IMG/VR virus record: IMGVR_UViG_3300046642_000291
Coordinates: 1-24,337 of that record
Direction: 5' to 3' (one strand)
Length of the DNA stretch: 24,337 nt
Source: a virus
The notes under the pieces are model-generated. The model saw only the letters and a program-made list of their open reading frames with translations, ran no database searches and was not told the DNA's origin. Made by a program: the position numbers and the translations under genes. Below are positions 1-7,395 of this stretch, piece after piece; the stretch's first letter is position 1, and the number at the start of each line of letters is the position of its first letter.

Positions 1-845
1 AGCAGTTCGCGGTGAAGAAGACCGAATTGGGCGTTCAGCCCGGTCTGACGATCAACTTCATGCGGTACAACAACCTGGGCTCCGCCAGCCAGTTGGTTGA
101 AGGCGTCCGCATGCAGACCAACGCCCTGTCGGCCAGCCAGTTCTCCATCACCGTCGCCGAGCACGGCTACGCCGTCGCGGTCTCGGAACTCCTGCTCAAC
201 GCCTCGTTCGACGATGTCATGGCGAGCGCATCGCGCCTGCTCGGACGCAACATGGCGCTCTACCTCGACCAGTCCGCCCGCGACACCCTGCTCCAGGCGT
301 CCTCGAAGATCTGGGGCTACAACAAGTACGCCACCACGACTCCGATCACCGGCCTGGGTGTCTACGAGCACGGCACCGCCGCGACCTCCACGGACAACCT
401 GGACGGTACCTTCGACTTCACCACGGCCCTGGTGAAGGACGCCGTCGAGACCCTGGCGACGAAGAACGTCCCGCGCCTGGGCGAGACCTACGTCTGCTTC
501 GTCCACCCGCACCAGTCCCGCAAGTTGCGTGATGACCCGGAATTCATCGAGGTCACCAAGTACGCGGCCCCGGGGAACTTCCTTTTGGGTGAGATCGGCC
601 GCCTGAACGACGTGGTCTTCATCGAGACCACTCAGGTCAAGCAGGTCACCAACGCCTCCGGGAAGACGGTCTACCAGTCCATCTTCCTGGGCGACAACGC
701 ATTCGGCCACGCGATCTCGCTGCCGGTCGAACTCCGTGACGGCGGCATTCTCGACTTCGGCCGTGAGCACGCCCTTGCCTGGTACGCGATCTGGGGCCTC
801 GGCCTCATCACCGACCAGGCGGTCCTCATCGCGGAGACCAACTGA
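1..845 (+). CDS. Major capsid protein, 3' part (N4-gp56-like), 5' truncated by window edge
   Basis: The frame is open from base 3, so the true start lies upstream of the window and the GTG at 12 is internal. About 280 C-terminal residues are visible. Stretches such as FMRYNNLG, LVEGVRMQTNAL, SITVAEHGYAV and the SELLLNASFDDVMASASRLLGRNM region match my memory of the N4-gp56 family of HK97-fold major capsid proteins. That family forms the icosahedral shell of several podo- and myoviruses. The C-terminal part (about window bases 480-840) has the usual P-domain/A-domain alternation ending in a hydrophobic strand. The gene is followed by hairpins and a strong terminator, as expected for a very highly expressed capsid gene that needs decoupling from weaker downstream neck genes. 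The family call is recognition from sequence pattern, without an alignment score. Confidence 0.88.
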   Translation, partial: QFAVKKTELGVQPGLTINFMRYNNLGSASQLVEGVRMQTNALSASQFSITVAEHGYAVAVSELLLNASFDDVMASASRLLGRNMALYLDQSARDTLLQASSKIWGYNKYATTTPITGLGVYEHGTAATSTDNLDGTFDFTTALVKDAVETLATKNVPRLGETYVCFVHPHQSRKLRDDPEFIEVTKYAAPGNFLLGEIGRLNDVVFIETTQVKQVTNASGKTVYQSIFLGDNAFGHAISLPVELRDGGILDFGREHALAWYAIWGLGLITDQAVLIAETN

Positions 846-851
846 GCCTGT

Positions 852-899
852 GATTCCGAAAGGAATCCAAGTTGAGTTGGTAGTCGCGGTGACCGACTA
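852..899 (+). promoter_or_regulatory. Two short hairpins in the 3' UTR of the capsid gene
   Basis: Bases 852-867 fold as GATTCC-GAAA-GGAATC, a perfect 6-bp stem closed by a GNRA-type tetraloop. Bases 881-899 fold as TAGTCG-CGGTGAC-CGACTA, a second 6-bp stem. Neither has a U tract, so neither looks like a terminator itself. They sit between the capsid stop codon and the terminator and could protect the capsid mRNA 3' end or act as an RNA processing site. That role is inference. Confidence 0.45.
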
Positions 900-910
900 G
901 TCCACGGGTT

Positions 911-954
911 AGGGGAGCGGTTTTCTGGATTACCAGGACCGCTCCCCTTTCTCG
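911..954 (+). terminator. Rho-independent-type terminator after the capsid gene
   Basis: GGGGAGCGGT (912-921) pairs perfectly with ACCGCTCCCC (938-947), giving a 10-bp GC-rich stem. An inner CTGG/CCAG pairing (925-928 with 933-936) extends it around an ATTA loop. A short T-rich run (948-950, then CTCGTT) follows. The rest of the gap to 1001 holds only the ribosome binding site of the next gene (GGAG at 992-995); I cannot support a specific promoter there. Confidence 0.8.
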
Positions 955-1001
955 TTAAAGTAGTACCGCTTCACATACACGAGACGCACCCGGAGAAAAA
1001 C

Positions 1002-1379
1002 ATGCCTGCACGTAATGTCGCTCGTCCCGGTGACCTGACCGGTCGCAACAAGGCCGCGCTCACCAAGGAGCACGCCGAGGAACTGGCCCGCCGCGAGGGG
1101 GAGATCTCCCTCATCAACGCCCAGGCCGCCGCTGACCGGGACGAGACCGTCCACGAGGTCAAGCCCCGTGACATGTCCGCTCCCGCTGCCCCGGCCCCCA
1201 TCGAGGTCGCCGACGCCGTCGAGGTCGAGACCCCGATGCGTGAGTTCCGCGTGAACACCGCGCTGGAGAACATGACCTACGGCCACGGCAACCACTACGA
1301 CTTCGAGGAGGGCGTGCGCTACAAGGCGCCCAAGGCCCTCTACGACCACCTGGATTCCCTCGGCTACATCTGGCACTGA
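1002..1379 (+). CDS. Head-associated structural protein, function unknown
   Basis: 125 residues, starting at ATG 1002 with GGAG six bases upstream. The N-terminal half is charged and helical (KEHAEELARREGEISLIN), followed by an Ala/Pro/Val linker around residues 55-80. The C-terminal third has a compact motif with Tyr/Phe (YDFEEGVRYKAPKALYDHLD, ending YIWH) that I associate with small proteins lying just after the capsid gene in actinophages. It is probably a virion or head-completion component, but no enzymatic residues or fold can be named. It is the first gene after the capsid terminator, so its expression depends on read-through or on an unseen promoter. Confidence 0.7.
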   Translation: MPARNVARPGDLTGRNKAALTKEHAEELARREGEISLINAQAAADRDETVHEVKPRDMSAPAAPAPIEVADAVEVETPMREFRVNTALENMTYGHGNHYDFEEGVRYKAPKALYDHLDSLGYIWH

Positions 1380-1399
1380 TCGGCTCAAGGAGAGCACTG

Positions 1400-1696
1400 A
1401 TGACTACTCCCGCTCCCTCCCCGACTCCCGGTGAGGCGTACGTGCTGGAGAACGCCGAGGGCCACGGGGCCGGGCTGGGACACCTTCCCACCGGCTCCGT
1501 GGTTTCCGTGGTCGACGTACACCCGGCGGGTACCGCTGGCGTCGGCCATGCAGGGGAGGACTCGGTCCTGCTCGCGCACGTCCACGACACGCACATCATC
1601 ACCGACAAGGGCAACCACGCACCGGGCAAGTCCGTCCGGCACTTCTCCCTTCACCTGTCCGACTTCACGCGCCTGTTCAAGAAGGTTGATGCCTGA
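1400..1696 (+). CDS. Small conserved head/neck-region protein, function unknown
   Basis: 98 residues, start ATG 1400 preceded by AAGGAGAG. A Pro-rich N-terminus (PAPSPTPGE) leads into a beta-rich core (SVVSVVDVHPAG, DSVLLAHVHDTHIIT) and a C-terminal segment ending in TRLFKKVDA. The stop overlaps the next start (TGATG at 1694-1698), so the two are probably translationally coupled. No membrane segment or catalytic motif is seen. I do not recognise the family; position suggests a minor virion or neck-assembly component. Confidence 0.65.
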   Translation: MTTPAPSPTPGEAYVLENAEGHGAGLGHLPTGSVVSVVDVHPAGTAGVGHAGEDSVLLAHVHDTHIITDKGNHAPGKSVRHFSLHLSDFTRLFKKVDA

Positions 1697-2115
1697 TGGC
1701 CGGTATGAACACCCCCTGGGCTGGTAACGCCCTGGACTTCCTCACCGGCCGGGCCGTCGCCATCACCGCGCCGCGTACGACCTACCTGGCGCTGCTGACC
1801 GCAGACCCCACCGGGGACACCGACGACCTGGATATGACCACGTTGCCGGAGATCTCCACACCCGGCTACGCGCGGCAGCAGGTCACCTGGACGGCGCCGG
1901 ACGGCTCACCCATGACCACGGCGAACAACTCGCTGCTGTTCTTCGGCCCGTTCACCGCCGACATGACCGACCCGGCTCAGTTCGCAGCCCTGGTCACCAC
2001 GGCGTCCGGCACGACCGGCGACGTCATCTACGTGTGGCCGATCGACAGCCCGCTCCAGGCGGCGACGAACGAGTCCCTTCAGATCGCCGCTGGCGCGCTG
2101 ACCCTTAATACCTGA
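1696..2115 (+). CDS. Putative beta-sandwich virion protein (decoration- or fibre-like)
   Basis: 139 residues, coupled to the preceding gene through TGATG. The pattern (ALDFLTGRAVAITAPRTTYLALL, then GYARQQVTW, LLFFGPFTADM, ALVTTASGTTGDVIYVW) resembles a phage structural family that I recall being annotated variously as tail-fibre or head protein. It is beta-rich with no cysteines. The last residues Leu-Asn-Thr are encoded by the CTTAATACC repeat directly before the TGA stop. Location between capsid and neck genes favours a head role, but a fibre-type role cannot be excluded. Confidence 0.65.
   Translation: MAGMNTPWAGNALDFLTGRAVAITAPRTTYLALLTADPTGDTDDLDMTTLPEISTPGYARQQVTWTAPDGSPMTTANNSLLFFGPFTADMTDPAQFAALVTTASGTTGDVIYVWPIDSPLQAATNESLQIAAGALTLNT
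2104..2112 (+). repeat. CTTAATACC motif, copy 1
   Basis: Encodes the final Leu-Asn-Thr of the 1696-2115 gene, immediately before its TGA stop. CTT and AAT are uncommon codons in this GC3-rich window. Confidence 0.8.
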
Positions 2116-2128
2116 TCGGAGTCGCGGA

Positions 2129-2938
2129 ATGGCCACGCTTGAAGACCTGCGGTCGCGGGTGAGGAGCGAGCTGGGCGACCGGCTCACGCCGTTCCGCGAC
2201 ACCATCCGAGGCACCGGGGACGTCGCCGAGTACGAACTGAGCGCCAACAACGTCACCGGCCTGGAGGCCGTACAGGTCGTCGGCACCACCCAGACCGTCC
2301 TGACCGACAGCGACTACGTCCTGGACGCGCTGGACGGCATCCTCACGCTTAATACCCCGCTGCCGCTGGACGCCCTGCTGCTGGTGTCCGGGCAGTCCTA
2401 CAGCCTGTTCGCCGACGACGAGCTGGACCTCTACCTCAACGACGCGTTCGCCCAGCACAACCGGGGCCGGACGCTGTCTATGCGGTACCGGGACAGCAAC
2501 GGATTCATCCGCTACAGCGAGGAGGCCGTCACCTACGACTCCCTCCCGCCGGAGGAAGACGTCATGGTCGTCATGCTGGCGTGCGCCGAGGCAATGTGGG
2601 CGATGGCCACCGACGCGGCGACGGACATCAACGTCCAGACCGCCGACGGTACCTCCGTCGACCGGGGCCAGCGGTTCGCGCAGATCCAGAAGCAGATCGA
2701 ACTGCTCACCGACCGGTACAAGATGCTGTGCGAGAAGATGGGCGTCGGTCTGTACTCGATCGAGGTCACCAACCTGCGCCGCGTCTCGCGCACGACCGGC
2801 CGCCTGGTGCCGCTCTTCCGTGAGCGGGAGTACGACGACTACGCGCTGCCGCAGCGGATCCTCCCGCCGATCGGTCCGGGCCACCAGAACGACGACGAGT
2901 CCGGCATCCCCTCGCAGACGTGGGGCGGGTACTTCTGA
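2129..2938 (+). CDS. Head-tail connector / adaptor protein
   Basis: 269 residues, ATG 2129 after GGAG. The N-terminus (MATLEDLRSRVRSELGD) followed by a beta segment (GDVAEYELS, LEAVQVVGT, DYVLDALDGILTL) and then helices (DDELDLYLNDAFAQHN, residues about 92-107; VMVVMLACAEAMWAMA, about 140-155; a basic/acidic helix at about 180-205) is typical of connector or adaptor proteins that sit under the portal. The C-terminal 50 residues are Pro/Arg/Tyr-rich and probably extended. It is coupled to the next gene by TGATG at 2936-2940. The assignment rests on gene order and domain pattern; gp13/14-like neck protein is the alternative label. Confidence 0.65.
   Translation: MATLEDLRSRVRSELGDRLTPFRDTIRGTGDVAEYELSANNVTGLEAVQVVGTTQTVLTDSDYVLDALDGILTLNTPLPLDALLLVSGQSYSLFADDELDLYLNDAFAQHNRGRTLSMRYRDSNGFIRYSEEAVTYDSLPPEEDVMVVMLACAEAMWAMATDAATDINVQTADGTSVDRGQRFAQIQKQIELLTDRYKMLCEKMGVGLYSIEVTNLRRVSRTTGRLVPLFREREYDDYALPQRILPPIGPGHQNDDESGIPSQTWGGYF
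2348..2356 (+). repeat. CTTAATACC motif, copy 2
   Basis: In frame as Leu-Asn-Thr inside the connector gene, 244 bases downstream of copy 1. The preceding codon is Thr, giving the same Thr-Leu-Asn-Thr as copy 1. Confidence 0.8.
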
Positions 2939-3456
2939 TGGGCCGCCTGGACTGGAAGCGGTCGGGGCGGTTCAACGCCAACTACGAGACCACCGAGATC
3001 ATGGCGTCCCTGCGAGGGCGCCAGCACGAGGTCGGCGAGATGGTCCAGTACTACCGCTACTCCCACACCGACCCTGCCGGGGACGACCTGTACGACGAGG
3101 CGACGGGCCAGGGGAAGACCTTCATCGGCCCCTACCGGATCCCTGCCCTGCACGTCATCCACAGCCAGGGTGCCTCGCAGGACACTCCGCAGGGCCTGTA
3201 CCTGGTCGACAACCTCTCCATCACCGCGTCGTTCGACTCGCTGCGCAAGATGGGATTCACCGATCAGGACATCGACCACGGCAAGTACCTCACGGACCGG
3301 ATCGTCTACGACGAGTCGGTTTTCCGGGTCATGTCCATTGCAGTTCTGGGCCAGATTCAGAACCGGGACATCATCGTCAGCCTCGAATGCGTGCAGATGA
3401 AGCCTGACGAGCTGGTCAACGATGCGCAGTTCGCGCACTGGTCCCAAACGGTCTGA
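2938..3456 (+). CDS. Neck / head-tail stopper-like protein
   Basis: 172 residues from ATG 2938, chosen over a GTG at 2920 because ATG 2938 forms a 1-base overlap with the upstream stop (TGATG), as elsewhere in this operon. The N-terminus is MGRLDWKRSGRFNANYETTE. The body is beta-rich (KTFIGPYRIPALHV, GLYLVDNLSITASF, RVMSIAVLGQ, DIIVSLECVQMKPDEL). Size, fold pattern and position between adaptor and terminator candidates fit a head-completion stopper. It overlaps the next reading frame by 35 bases if that gene starts at 3422. Confidence 0.6.
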   Translation: MGRLDWKRSGRFNANYETTEIMASLRGRQHEVGEMVQYYRYSHTDPAGDDLYDEATGQGKTFIGPYRIPALHVIHSQGASQDTPQGLYLVDNLSITASFDSLRKMGFTDQDIDHGKYLTDRIVYDESVFRVMSIAVLGQIQNRDIIVSLECVQMKPDELVNDAQFAHWSQTV

Positions 3457-4168
3457 CTATAAACTTCGCCGTTTTTCTTGGGATCCTGAGTGCCGGAAGA
3501 CTTCTGCTTTTCGATACCCAGTGAGGCCCGCTTTGCCATGGCTCATCAACGAGGACCGCGCCGTTAAGGCGAAACTCCAGGGCCTCGCTGTCACAGACGC
3601 GAATGCACCGGACGGACGACCCGTTCCGGTGCGTTATCGCGTGCCCGAGGTGGAACTGGCGAAGCAGACCTTCCCCATGGTCGTCATCGAGCACGCGGGA
3701 ATCGAGAAGGCCGACGAGCGAGAGCACCGTGGCCCGGTCTACCTGCCGTACGCCCCCGAAGGCACGACCGGATGGTGGGCGGACGGGGACACGTCGTACG
3801 ACGTCAGGGACTCCCCGTACCTCGTCGACTTCCCCATCCCATTCGACCTGCGGTACCGGGTCATGGTCTTCACCCGCCTCGCGGAGCACGACATCGCACT
3901 GGCCTCTTCGATGATGCAACGCGACCGGCTCCCCGCGCGTTTCGGTTTCTTGGAGATTCCCGAGGACGGAACGGTACGGCGCCTCGACCTTATCGGCGGC
4001 CCCGAGCTGGCCGACACCCGCGACGAGAACGGAAAGCGCCTGTTCCGTCGCGAATACCTGATCTCTGTCTCCAGCGAAATGCTGCCGTCCGTCGCTGACG
4101 CGTACGTCAAGGCGACCAGCGTGGCGCTGGACTTCGAGTACTTCTCGGACCACGTAATCCGCGCATGA
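3422..4168 (+). CDS. Tail terminator / tail completion-like protein; start uncertain
   Basis: 248 residues from ATG 3422, or 215 from an in-frame GTG at 3521. The core (KQTFPMVVIEHAGIEKADERE at about residues 82-102, then YLVDFPIPFDLRYRVMVFTRLAEHD and the MQRDRLPARFGFLEI region) resembles tail-terminator proteins that cap the tube and sheath. The order stopper, this gene, sheath, tube supports that role. Neither start has a strong ribosome binding site. The segment 3457-3520 is AT-richer with many A/T third positions (TAT AAA CTT, TTT TCT), unlike the rest of the gene. Either the gene has a recently acquired N-terminal extension or this is a non-coding leader and GTG 3521 is used. Confidence 0.65.
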   Translation: MRSSRTGPKRSDYKLRRFSWDPECRKTSAFRYPVRPALPWLINEDRAVKAKLQGLAVTDANAPDGRPVPVRYRVPEVELAKQTFPMVVIEHAGIEKADEREHRGPVYLPYAPEGTTGWWADGDTSYDVRDSPYLVDFPIPFDLRYRVMVFTRLAEHDIALASSMMQRDRLPARFGFLEIPEDGTVRRLDLIGGPELADTRDENGKRLFRREYLISVSSEMLPSVADAYVKATSVALDFEYFSDHVIRA

Positions 4169-4221
4169 CCTGGACCCAGGATTCGTAACCCCAGGAACTC
4201 ACCTTCACCCAGGAGAAACAG

Positions 4222-5766
4222 ATGACTGTCTACAAGCGGCCTGGTGTCTACATCAGCGAGACGCTGACCCCGCTCAGCCAGACCGTGACCACGCCCGGCG
4301 AGTCCGTCGCGGCCTTCGTCGGCACGAACAAGCAGGGCGGCCCGCTGGCCCCCACGCTGGTGTCGTCCTGGTCGCAGTACGTGGCCACCTTCGGCGGCTT
4401 CGGCGACACCTCGGACCTACTCCCCTTCGCCGTCTACCAGTTCTTCAACAACGGTGGCAACGGCGCCTACATCGTGCGCGCGGCTGCCTCCGACGCGGTC
4501 GCGGCCCACATCTCGCTGGACGACACCGAGACGACTCCCGAGCCGACCGTGAAGATCTCCGCGATCTCCCCGGGCTCCTGGGGCAACACGGTCTACGTGG
4601 ACGTCGCTGCGGCCTCGTCCGGCGGTGGCCGCTTCGACCTGTACGTGTACGTCGGCGGCGACACGGCGGCCTTCCTCAAGGAGCGCTTCACGGACGTCTC
4701 CCTGGACCCGGCTGACTCCCGCAACGCCCAGGCCCTGATCAACTCCCCGGTCACCGGCTCGGCCTTCATCCAGGTCCAGAGCCTCCTTAATACCGCGTGG
4801 GACGCAACCCACGGCCCAGCCATACAGACCGGCACCGCGCTGGCGGGCGGCTCGGACGGCGTGGCAGAGGTGGACCTGGCGAGCGCGACGGAGCGCCTGG
4901 AGATCGTCGAGGCGAACCTGGTCCTCAACCTCCCGGGCGTGACCGACGCGACCGTGCTCAACCCGATCGTCGACTGGGCCGAGAGCCAGGGCAGCGTGTT
5001 CGTCGTCGTGGACGGCGTGAAGTCGACCTCGGCCGACAACGCCCACTCCTACGCCCTGTCGCTCCAGAACATGTCCACGGGCGGCTCGGCCCTGTCGGCG
5101 TCTTCGTACGCGGCCATCTACGGCCCGTGGCTGATCGTCAACGACCCGGCCACCGCCGCGTCCGGTTCGGCCCGTCTGCTGCCGCCTGGCGGCGCGGTTC
5201 TGGGCCAGTACTCCCGCACGGACGCCTCGCGCGGCGTGCAGAAGCCCCCGGCGGGCATCGACACCGTCCTCAAGGGCGTGCTCGACGTGGAGTTCCGGTT
5301 CTCCAACGACGACCAGGACGACCTGAACGTGGCGGGCATCAACGTCCTGAAGTCGCTGCCGGGCACGGGCTTCGTCATCTACGGCGCCCGGACGCTGTCG
5401 ACCGGCATGCCGGACCGCTACGTCTCCATCCGTCGCTCTCTGATGCTCATCAAGAAGGGCATCCTCGACGCGACCCGCTTCGCGGTCTTCGAGCCGAACG
5501 ACCAGATCCTGTGGGACCAGATCAACGCGGTCATCTCCCAGTACCTGCTCACGCTCATGCAGACCGGCGTGCTGGCCGGGACCACCCCGGACCAGGCGTA
5601 CTTCGTCACCTGCGACTCCTCGAACAACACCGCCGCCTCGGTGGCCAACGGCGTCGTCAACATCTCCGTCGGCGTCGCTCTCCAGACCCCGGCCGAATTC
5701 ATCGTCATCGAGATCGGCCAGTACTCGGGTGGGTCCTCCGCGACCGACTCGACGGCCACTTCCTGA
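4222..5766 (+). CDS. Contractile tail sheath protein
   Basis: 514 residues, ATG 4222 with AGGAGA about six bases upstream. The N-terminus (VYKRPGVYISETLTPL) is the hallmark of phage sheath proteins, followed by the conserved entry into domain I (SVAAFVGTNKQGGP, FGGFGDTSDLLPFAVYQFFNNGGNGAYIVRA). The C-terminal part has the handshake/attachment region (KSLPGTGFVIYGARTLS, YVSIRRSLMLIKKGILDATRFAVFEPND, LWDQINAVI). The sheath polymerises around the tube and contracts to drive it through the host envelope. The gene is directly followed by the tube gene, the classical myovirus order. The gap 4169-4221 before it holds only the ribosome binding site. Confidence 0.96.
   Translation: MTVYKRPGVYISETLTPLSQTVTTPGESVAAFVGTNKQGGPLAPTLVSSWSQYVATFGGFGDTSDLLPFAVYQFFNNGGNGAYIVRAAASDAVAAHISLDDTETTPEPTVKISAISPGSWGNTVYVDVAAASSGGGRFDLYVYVGGDTAAFLKERFTDVSLDPADSRNAQALINSPVTGSAFIQVQSLLNTAWDATHGPAIQTGTALAGGSDGVAEVDLASATERLEIVEANLVLNLPGVTDATVLNPIVDWAESQGSVFVVVDGVKSTSADNAHSYALSLQNMSTGGSALSASSYAAIYGPWLIVNDPATAASGSARLLPPGGAVLGQYSRTDASRGVQKPPAGIDTVLKGVLDVEFRFSNDDQDDLNVAGINVLKSLPGTGFVIYGARTLSTGMPDRYVSIRRSLMLIKKGILDATRFAVFEPNDQILWDQINAVISQYLLTLMQTGVLAGTTPDQAYFVTCDSSNNTAASVANGVVNISVGVALQTPAEFIVIEIGQYSGGSSATDSTATS
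4786..4794 (+). repeat. CTTAATACC motif, copy 3
   Basis: In frame as Leu-Asn-Thr inside the sheath gene (context Leu-Leu-Asn-Thr-Ala), where nearly all neighbouring codons end in G or C. Confidence 0.8.
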
Positions 5767-5780
5767 GAGGTAACTGACTG

Positions 5781-6332
5781 ATGGCTACGACCACTTCGAC
5801 CGTTGGGCACATCGCCACGGACCCGTTGCGGAACTTCAAGTTCCAGGTCCAGATCCAGCACCCGGACATCAAGGGCTTCGCCCGCATGGGCTTCATGTCT
5901 GTTTCGGGTCTGAACGTCACAACTGAAGTCATTCCGTACCGTGAGGGCGGAATGAACACGACTACGCAGAAGATGCCCGGTCAGTCCGATTTTGCCCCGA
6001 TCACCCTCTCCAAGGGTCTCGCGGTCGGCGACTCGCAGATGATGGACTGGATGCGCCAGTTGTTCACCGTCATCCAGGGCACCGGCACGGGCAAGGCGGG
6101 TTCCGAGTTCCGGCACCTGGTCGACATCAAGGTGCTCGACCACCCGGTGACCTCCGGCACCACTCCGGCGAAGGCTGCATTCCGCGTCTACAACGCGTGG
6201 CCGACGGCGGTTGCTTTCTCGGACCTCGACGCTGGCGCCAACGCGATCATCGTCCAGCAGATGACCCTCGCGCACGAGGGCTTCGAGTTCAAGTTGGCTA
6301 ACAGTGTCGGGACGTCTTCCGTTAGTTTCTAA
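5781..6332 (+). CDS. Tail tube protein
   Basis: 183 residues, ATG 5781 with GAGAGG upstream. The N-terminal DPLRNFKFQVQI, then KGFARMGFMSVSGLNVTTEVIPYREGG, is characteristic of T4 gp19-type tube proteins and phage tail-region proteins of contractile systems. The C-terminal EGFEFKLANSVG also fits. It forms stacked hexameric rings inside the sheath. It sits 15 bases after the sheath gene; the two are surely co-transcribed. Confidence 0.93.
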   Translation: MATTTSTVGHIATDPLRNFKFQVQIQHPDIKGFARMGFMSVSGLNVTTEVIPYREGGMNTTTQKMPGQSDFAPITLSKGLAVGDSQMMDWMRQLFTVIQGTGTGKAGSEFRHLVDIKVLDHPVTSGTTPAKAAFRVYNAWPTAVAFSDLDAGANAIIVQQMTLAHEGFEFKLANSVGTSSVSF

Positions 6333-6368
6333 TAGCGGATTCCCGAGACTCGACTAGGAGCAATACCA

Positions 6369-7235
6369 GTGGCTAACGACCTTAATACCGAGGGGTACAC
6401 CAACCCTCTCACCAACCCCGGTGCAGCAAACTCCGCAATCGCGGCGCTTCTGAACGACGCCGGGGGACAGGTCGCAAAGCCCGAGATCGCCCTCCCGGCA
6501 GACGGCAATGTCCGTTTGCCGGGAGGCTACGTTCTGGGCAGCGACTACGCCTCCGTACGCTACGACGCCGAAGTCCGGGAACTGACCGGCGCCGACGAGG
6601 AGGCCCTGACCAAGGCCCGCCAGAGCGGCATCGGCAAGTACGTCTCCACCCTGCTGTCGGCAGGCACCGTCTCCGTGGGCGACGAGAAGACCAACTCCCT
6701 CCTGCTGTCCAACCTCCTGCTCGGTGACCGCGACATGCTCCTCCTGGAGATCCGTCGTGCGACCTACGGCGACGAGATCATCTGGGAACAGTTCACCTGC
6801 CCGTGGTGCTCGGAGGAGTTCCGGCTGAGCGTCACCCTGGACGAGATCCCTGTGCGGCGCCTGGAGGGCCCCTCCAACCGCATCTTCGAGGTGCCCCTGC
6901 GCAAGGGCCGCAAGGCGTTCGTGCGCCTGCCCGTCGGCAGCGACCAGGAAGCACTCCTGGCCGTCGTCGACCGCACCACGGAGTCCGAGCAGAACACCCT
7001 CCTGCTTTCCCGGGTTCTCATCTCCGTCGTCGAGGCGGACGGCACCGAGAATGCCGTCACCGGAAACCCGGAGTTCGCGCGCTCTCTCGGTATCGCGGAC
7101 CGCAAGACGATCCTCGACTCGATTGAGAAGAACCAGCCAGGCCCGCAATACAATGATGTAAAGTTCCTGCACGATTCGTGCGGAAAGGAGGTCCCCCTCT
7201 TCATCAGTGCGGGGGACCTGTTTCAGGGCCTGTAA
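6369..7235 (+). CDS. T4 gp26-like baseplate/tail assembly protein with Zn ribbon (chaperone candidate)
   Basis: 288 residues from GTG 6369, with AGGAG at about 6355-6359. The core ELTGADEEALTKAR ... STLLSAGTVSVG ... LLLSNLLLGDRDMLLLEIRRATYGDEI is the pattern of T4 gp26-type baseplate-hub/tail-assembly proteins. A zinc ribbon appears split: C144-x2-C147 (CPWC) and H268-x2-C271 (HDSC), consistent with FTCPWC and SCGKEV knuckles; metal binding is inferred. It lies between tube and tape measure, exactly where tail-assembly chaperone genes sit. Its last 29 bases overlap the +1-frame ORF at 7207. The N-terminus contains a CTTAATACC copy. Confidence 0.75.
   Translation: MANDLNTEGYTNPLTNPGAANSAIAALLNDAGGQVAKPEIALPADGNVRLPGGYVLGSDYASVRYDAEVRELTGADEEALTKARQSGIGKYVSTLLSAGTVSVGDEKTNSLLLSNLLLGDRDMLLLEIRRATYGDEIIWEQFTCPWCSEEFRLSVTLDEIPVRRLEGPSNRIFEVPLRKGRKAFVRLPVGSDQEALLAVVDRTTESEQNTLLLSRVLISVVEADGTENAVTGNPEFARSLGIADRKTILDSIEKNQPGPQYNDVKFLHDSCGKEVPLFISAGDLFQGL
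6381..6389 (+). repeat. CTTAATACC motif, copy 4
   Basis: Codons 5-7 (Leu-Asn-Thr) of the gene starting at GTG 6369, only 9 bases after the start codon's last base. A partial relative (CAATACC, 6361-6367) lies just ahead of the same start codon. Confidence 0.8.
7184..7235 (+). promoter_or_regulatory. Candidate +1 programmed frameshift site (internal Shine-Dalgarno plus C run)
   Basis: AAAGGAGGT (7184-7192), almost a full anti-16S match, is followed at once by CCCCC (7193-7197). In the 6369 frame this reads GTC CCC CTC; the CCC at 7194-7196 can re-pair perfectly at 7195-7197, moving into the frame of the 7207 ORF, which is open from 7162. The 2-base gap from the last G of the SD to the CCC resembles the prfB arrangement. 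A second possible +1 site is TTT C at 7221-7224. Shifting at CCC would give a 341-residue fusion. As a normal ribosome binding site for GTG 7207 the element is badly spaced (14 bases). Confidence 0.45.
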
Positions 7236-7395
7236 CTACCACGACACGTACTTCGAATACGAGCAACTAGTCGAGCTATCTCCGGCTTGGAGCCTCAGCG
7301 AAATTCGCCGGTTGACCGTACGTGAACGCCTGCACTGGGTGAAGTGGTTCCGGGCGCAGCGAAATAGGCGGATTGCTGAGGCGGAGAATGGCTGA
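7207..7395 (+). CDS. Short +1-frame ORF, candidate second half of a frameshifted tail assembly chaperone
   Basis: 62 residues if started at GTG 7207, but the frame is open back to 7162 and may be entered only by frameshifting from the upstream gene. The sequence is charged and helical: FEYEQLVELSPAW, then SLSEIRRLTVRERLHWVKW, ending FRAQRNRRIAEAENG. Short helical extensions produced at low level by frameshifting, between tube and tape measure, are a conserved feature of tailed phages (lambda G/GT, Mu, P2); they bind the tape measure during assembly. Its stop overlaps the tape measure start by 8 bases. Independent initiation at GTG 7207 remains possible. Confidence 0.65.
   Translation: MRGTCFRACNYHDTYFEYEQLVELSPAWSLSEIRRLTVRERLHWVKWFRAQRNRRIAEAENG

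Noticed and set aside
2920-2938. Alternative GTG start for the stopper gene
   Set aside because: It would overlap the connector gene by 19 bases and has no ribosome binding site; ATG 2938 gives the TGATG coupling used repeatedly here.
7373-7388. TTG start 15 bases upstream for the tape measure
   Set aside because: ATG 7388 has a GAGG at proper spacing and gives the expected short overlap with the preceding ORF.
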